The translations under genes and the position numbers were made by a program. Positions 60,930 through 64,000 of a DNA stretch of 64,000 nucleotides are shown here, piece after piece. Below the pieces are notes generated by a model. It saw only the letters and a list, made by a program, of their open reading frames with translations. It was not told the DNA's origin and ran no database searches. Source of the DNA: Pseudoscleropodium purum (lineage: Eukaryota > Streptophyta > Bryopsida > Hypnales > Brachytheciaceae); contig OZ017799.1 of NCBI GenBank assembly GCA_963969395.1, positions 4,900,501-4,964,500 of the forward strand. The letters run 5' to 3'. Positions within the stretch are counted from its first letter, which is position 1, and every line of letters begins with the position of its first letter.

Positions 60930-61540
60930 CAACTGTTGAAGGAAGGGAAGAGAGATTGTTTTTATAATGAAATCCATTATCCACCATGAATGTTCAAAGG
61001 ATATGGGTCAATTTGAATATGAGAGCTTGACTACTTATTGTCAAAATACAAAAATTGTGTTCAATGTAGAACTTTAGACCTCATGTAGGTATAATAGAAT
61101 ATTTTTGTCAAGAAACTTTGAATTAAAAAAAGTTGAGAAACCAAGTTAACTTTCATTTCCAAAAATTTGTTTGAGATTTCAAGCCTCCAATCAAAAGTTA
61201 AGGACAATATTAAGAGAATATGTTTGAAATTGTCAAAGGAAATGTTCCTCCCATCTCAATTTTGAATTTTGTTCCTAACTTTTGATAGGAGTCTCAAAAT
61301 ATCAAATTGATTTTTGGAAATGAAATTCAACTTGGTTTCCTAACTTTTCTAAGTTCAACTTTTTTTGAAATTTTTTATTCTACTATGCTTAAATGAGGTC
61401 TAAAGTTCTACAGTGAACACAATTCCTATTCTTGACTTAACTAGGTATAAGCGGTTGAGCTTCTACTAATCCTTATTTATATATCCCACATGGATTGTTT
61501 TACCTCCCATCACTCCACTTGTATAAAATGATTGCTTACA
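60930..61540. mobile_element. Foldback MITE, family member 2, with flanking homology
   Basis: The core (about 61036-61438) repeats the structure at 42906-43290: AAAATTGTGTTCAATG and AATAGAATATTT on the left, with ATTCTACTATGCTTAAATG and AACACAATTCCTATTCTTG on the right in mirror order. Similarity to the first copy continues beyond the foldback on both sides, for example CACATGGATTGTTTTACC at 61487 against CACATAGATTGTTTTACTT at about 43333. So both copies sit inside a larger shared unit. Confidence 0.65.
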
Positions 61541-63473
61541 CACCTTTGCACATGTCCTTCAATAGGTTCTTCTAGATTATCTGTAGTGGTTGTTGGAAAA
61601 TTCCAATGCTTTTATCTTTTCAAGGTGGGTCTTTCTAATTTTTGCCTTAGGCACCCATTGTTCCTACATAATAGGTTGTTGAGCAAGCCACTTGATAAGG
61701 GTGTTTGTTGCTTACTAAAATCTTCATTTTCAGAAAATTTAGAAGTCCTTAAGGACTACTTTTGTAATGACGGACCAACAAAATAGAAGTGACTATTGGC
61801 CGTAGTAGCATTCTCAAGTCCATGCCACCTTTGCAGCCGTATAGGTTTGGTGGATAGCAAAGCATTTAGGTGGAAATGTGCCACAATTTGCACTTCAATT
61901 AAAGCCTTAATATTGCCACCATAAGGTGGAAATCGACCCTTTGTAGACCCCTCATAACCAAACGGGACCAAAGGTGTGTTGTAATTTTTGCATCTAATGT
62001 TGGAATTCAATCAAACTTGTTGGAAAATTTGCACTCTTTCTTATAGTTTTTTTTGGTAAGATTATCAAATCAATTGAAGATGTATTGATTAATTGAAAGT
62101 CAATTGAAGTTCACAAATTCAATTTGAGTCCACCAAATTGTATTTGATGGGTGCAACTTTAGTGGGTTGTATTTCCTTCATCCAATGTTTGTTTTCAATA
62201 ATAAAATATTAGATTACGTTTATCTTTTAGTTTAGATATTGTGATAAAATTTTCATATCAATCCAAGTTTCTTTAATTGTTTGAGAACAATTCAAAGTTC
62301 AAAATCCTGGCATATTTGGATTACAGTGAACTTCAACGACTTGTTTCATTACATGTTTGGGGGGGGGGGGGCCTGGGGGCCATTTTAGACCTATTTCTAG
62401 CAATGTTCCCCTAACAATTTGGGAATGGTTGTTGTTAAAAAAAAATTTAATTTTAAAATGAAAAAAAAGTTGAAAAAAATGAAAAAAATAATGTATCAAT
62501 CTCTTTGCCACATCAAGTAGCTATAGTGGGCAATACATAGAGTCTAGGAACCTAGTGGAATACAAGGGAACTCACAATCCTCCAAGGTCCTTGAAAAACA
62601 TCTAATGTTTCTCTATATAGTGTTTTTTTCTAATAATTTTTTTGGAAAGTTGCGCATACTAGTCTAGTTTGTATGAATAAAATTTCATATCAATCCAAAA
62701 AGTTGTGAATGATTGAGAAACTTTTTAGTAGAAGGAAGTTCAATCTTACATAGTGTTTTCTGCAACTTCTCTTGCTATTTTTTGACATTTCAAAGCCTTT
62801 TTGCAAATACATTGAGTCAATTAAATGATGTTTTTTTCACCAATTTGTTTGTATGTTGATTTTGAATTCCTTTATAGTTTCAAGTTTTTTCATTTGAGTA
62901 GGTTTAGAAATCAAATTTTGCCTCTAAATGTGTTCCCAGGAAAATTTTAGTATCTAAAACATTATAATCTTGCAATCCATGAGGTCAAATGACTTCAAAT
63001 TTGATTCACATCATCTACGACATGTTTACTATAAGATTATACAATTAAGATCTCTATAACTTAGTGACATGTAAATCTATATCACTTCAAAAGCAATGAT
63101 GTTCTTAAACCCACATGGACCTTAGGCAATGAGGGGTTAAACCCTCTTCTCAAACTTATTTACAAACACAAGACAAACTTTACAATTAATTCTATTGGTA
63201 CTAGTGACTTTTTCCATAGCAATCGAATCTCTTTAAAATGAAGATTTTTTTATCAATGATGTGGCAATGGCTAAGTTATGTATTGTTGCAACTTTGTGGT
63301 TATTATTTAATATTATTTGTATTCTTAACTGCAAGCAACTACTAACAATATAGTGTTTTTTGGGTTTTGTTTTTTATCATTTTGGAAAGTAGTAGCCAAC
63401 TACTTTTGCAATACTAATGTGATACTTGGATGATACTTGGTCATATCTACATCAAAAGTAGGAGATGCTTAGA
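61541..63473. other. AT-rich spacer with a G13 run
   Basis: No gene recognised. At 62359-62371 there is an uninterrupted run of 13 G followed by CCTGGGGGCC, unusual in this composition; such runs are also prone to sequencing error. Frames near 61.5-62.0 kb are short and without family features. Confidence 0.45.
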
Positions 63474-63691
63474 TACTAGAAGAAGTATGTTTTTTTTTTT
63501 AAATTTTCCCATGTCTAAGTTGACAAATTTTTCTAAACATCTACTGAAACAAGTCGTGTTTTTATGTTAACAATTATGTCCATAGTAACATCTTTATGTT
63601 ATAGTGGATATAATTGTTGACATAAAAACACAACTTGTTACATTAGGTGTTTAGAAAAATTCGTCAACTTAAACACAAATTTCTTCTAGTG
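63474..63691. mobile_element. 218-bp CACTA-type MITE with AGA target duplication
   Basis: The element folds back almost completely. The left end TACTAGAAGAAG pairs with the right end read inward as CACTAGAAGAAATTTG, and the arms continue through GTTGACAAATTTTTCTAAAC to a centre near 63590. AGA flanks both sides (63471-63473 and 63692-63694). CACTA-like termini with a 3-bp duplication place it in the CACTA superfamily. No coding capacity. Confidence 0.85.
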
Positions 63692-64000
63692 AGATAAAAT
63701 TTGGCTATTGGTCTAAAATTATAACATGGTTGTAATTTGACTATATTGAGCCTCCAGATGAAAATCTTTTTATTGTAGTCAAAAGGCAAAAAATCATGCA
63801 TCGAAAAAACATTGAATTGGAGCAAGTACATGAGCATGCAAACTAAAACAATTTTGATTGAAATTCTTAGAGCTTTGCTTATTTGGTATTGATCTTTTGC
63901 TAGTTACTCAATGAAGTCACAGCATGACCATGCACCAACACCCTCGCAGAAGCCTTTATGTACAATCAAGACAAAGGTTTCAAGATCCTTGTTACAAATT
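63692..64000. other. Spacer to the end of the window
   Basis: Nothing recognised; AT-rich. Confidence 0.4.

Overview
This window looks like nuclear DNA of a land plant, most likely a non-seed plant such as a moss or other bryophyte. The reasons are spliced genes with GT-AG introns of about 140-700 bp, plant families (ER-type allantoinase, a RIN4/NOI protein, a DUF1997 protein), a CCDC53/WASHC3-like WASH-complex subunit (not expected in flowering plants), and long AT-rich spacers full of small non-coding transposons. The species cannot be fixed from sequence alone. No prokaryotic, organellar or viral genes, tRNA, rRNA or CRISPR array was recognised.

Layout. 0-3.1 kb (+): exons of a WASHC3-like protein, followed by exons of a small basic protein of unknown function that may be a separate gene or the 3' part of the same one. 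3.1-8.5 kb: AT-rich spacer with copy 1 of a dispersed repeat. 8.5-15.2 kb (+): a complete 15-exon allantoinase gene (526 aa) with all expected metal ligands. 16.2-17.7 kb (-): a two-exon, probably plastid-targeted DUF1997 gene, convergent with allantoinase. 18.4-30 kb: a gene-free, repeat-rich spacer. 31.5-33.7 kb (-): a six-exon RIN4-like gene (295 aa, two NOI domains, C-terminal Cys-Gly-Cys), with a probable non-coding first exon at about 35.4-35.7 kb in a GC-rich promoter region. 36-43.8 kb: very AT-rich spacer. 44-54.3 kb: less AT-rich, with a decayed CACTA transposase, LINE 3'-end fragments, a near-perfect hairpin and one possible gene start at 53.7 kb. 54.3-64 kb: AT-rich spacer with more nested elements.

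The most interesting material is the transposon layer. Two copies (922 and 921 bp) of an apparently non-coding element lie in opposite orientations. Each is flanked by TTAA and has short inverted ends of the form CCCCTAAAG. One copy interrupts a 2.8-kb repeat whose sister copy at 6.8 kb preserves the unoccupied site; the other sits inside a CACTA-type MITE. Three CACTA-type MITEs were found, two with intact 3-bp target duplications and one of these also with a recognisable empty site. The same window holds a broken CACTA transposase relic, a Myb/SANT-like domain relic and several foldback families.

The genes show no operon-like relationship. They are independent housekeeping or defence-related loci: ureide catabolism at the ER, a plastid-type DUF1997 protein, membrane-linked NOI signalling, and WASH-type actin/endosome function. 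All exon boundaries were deduced by eye from splice motifs, frame continuity and remembered family conservation.
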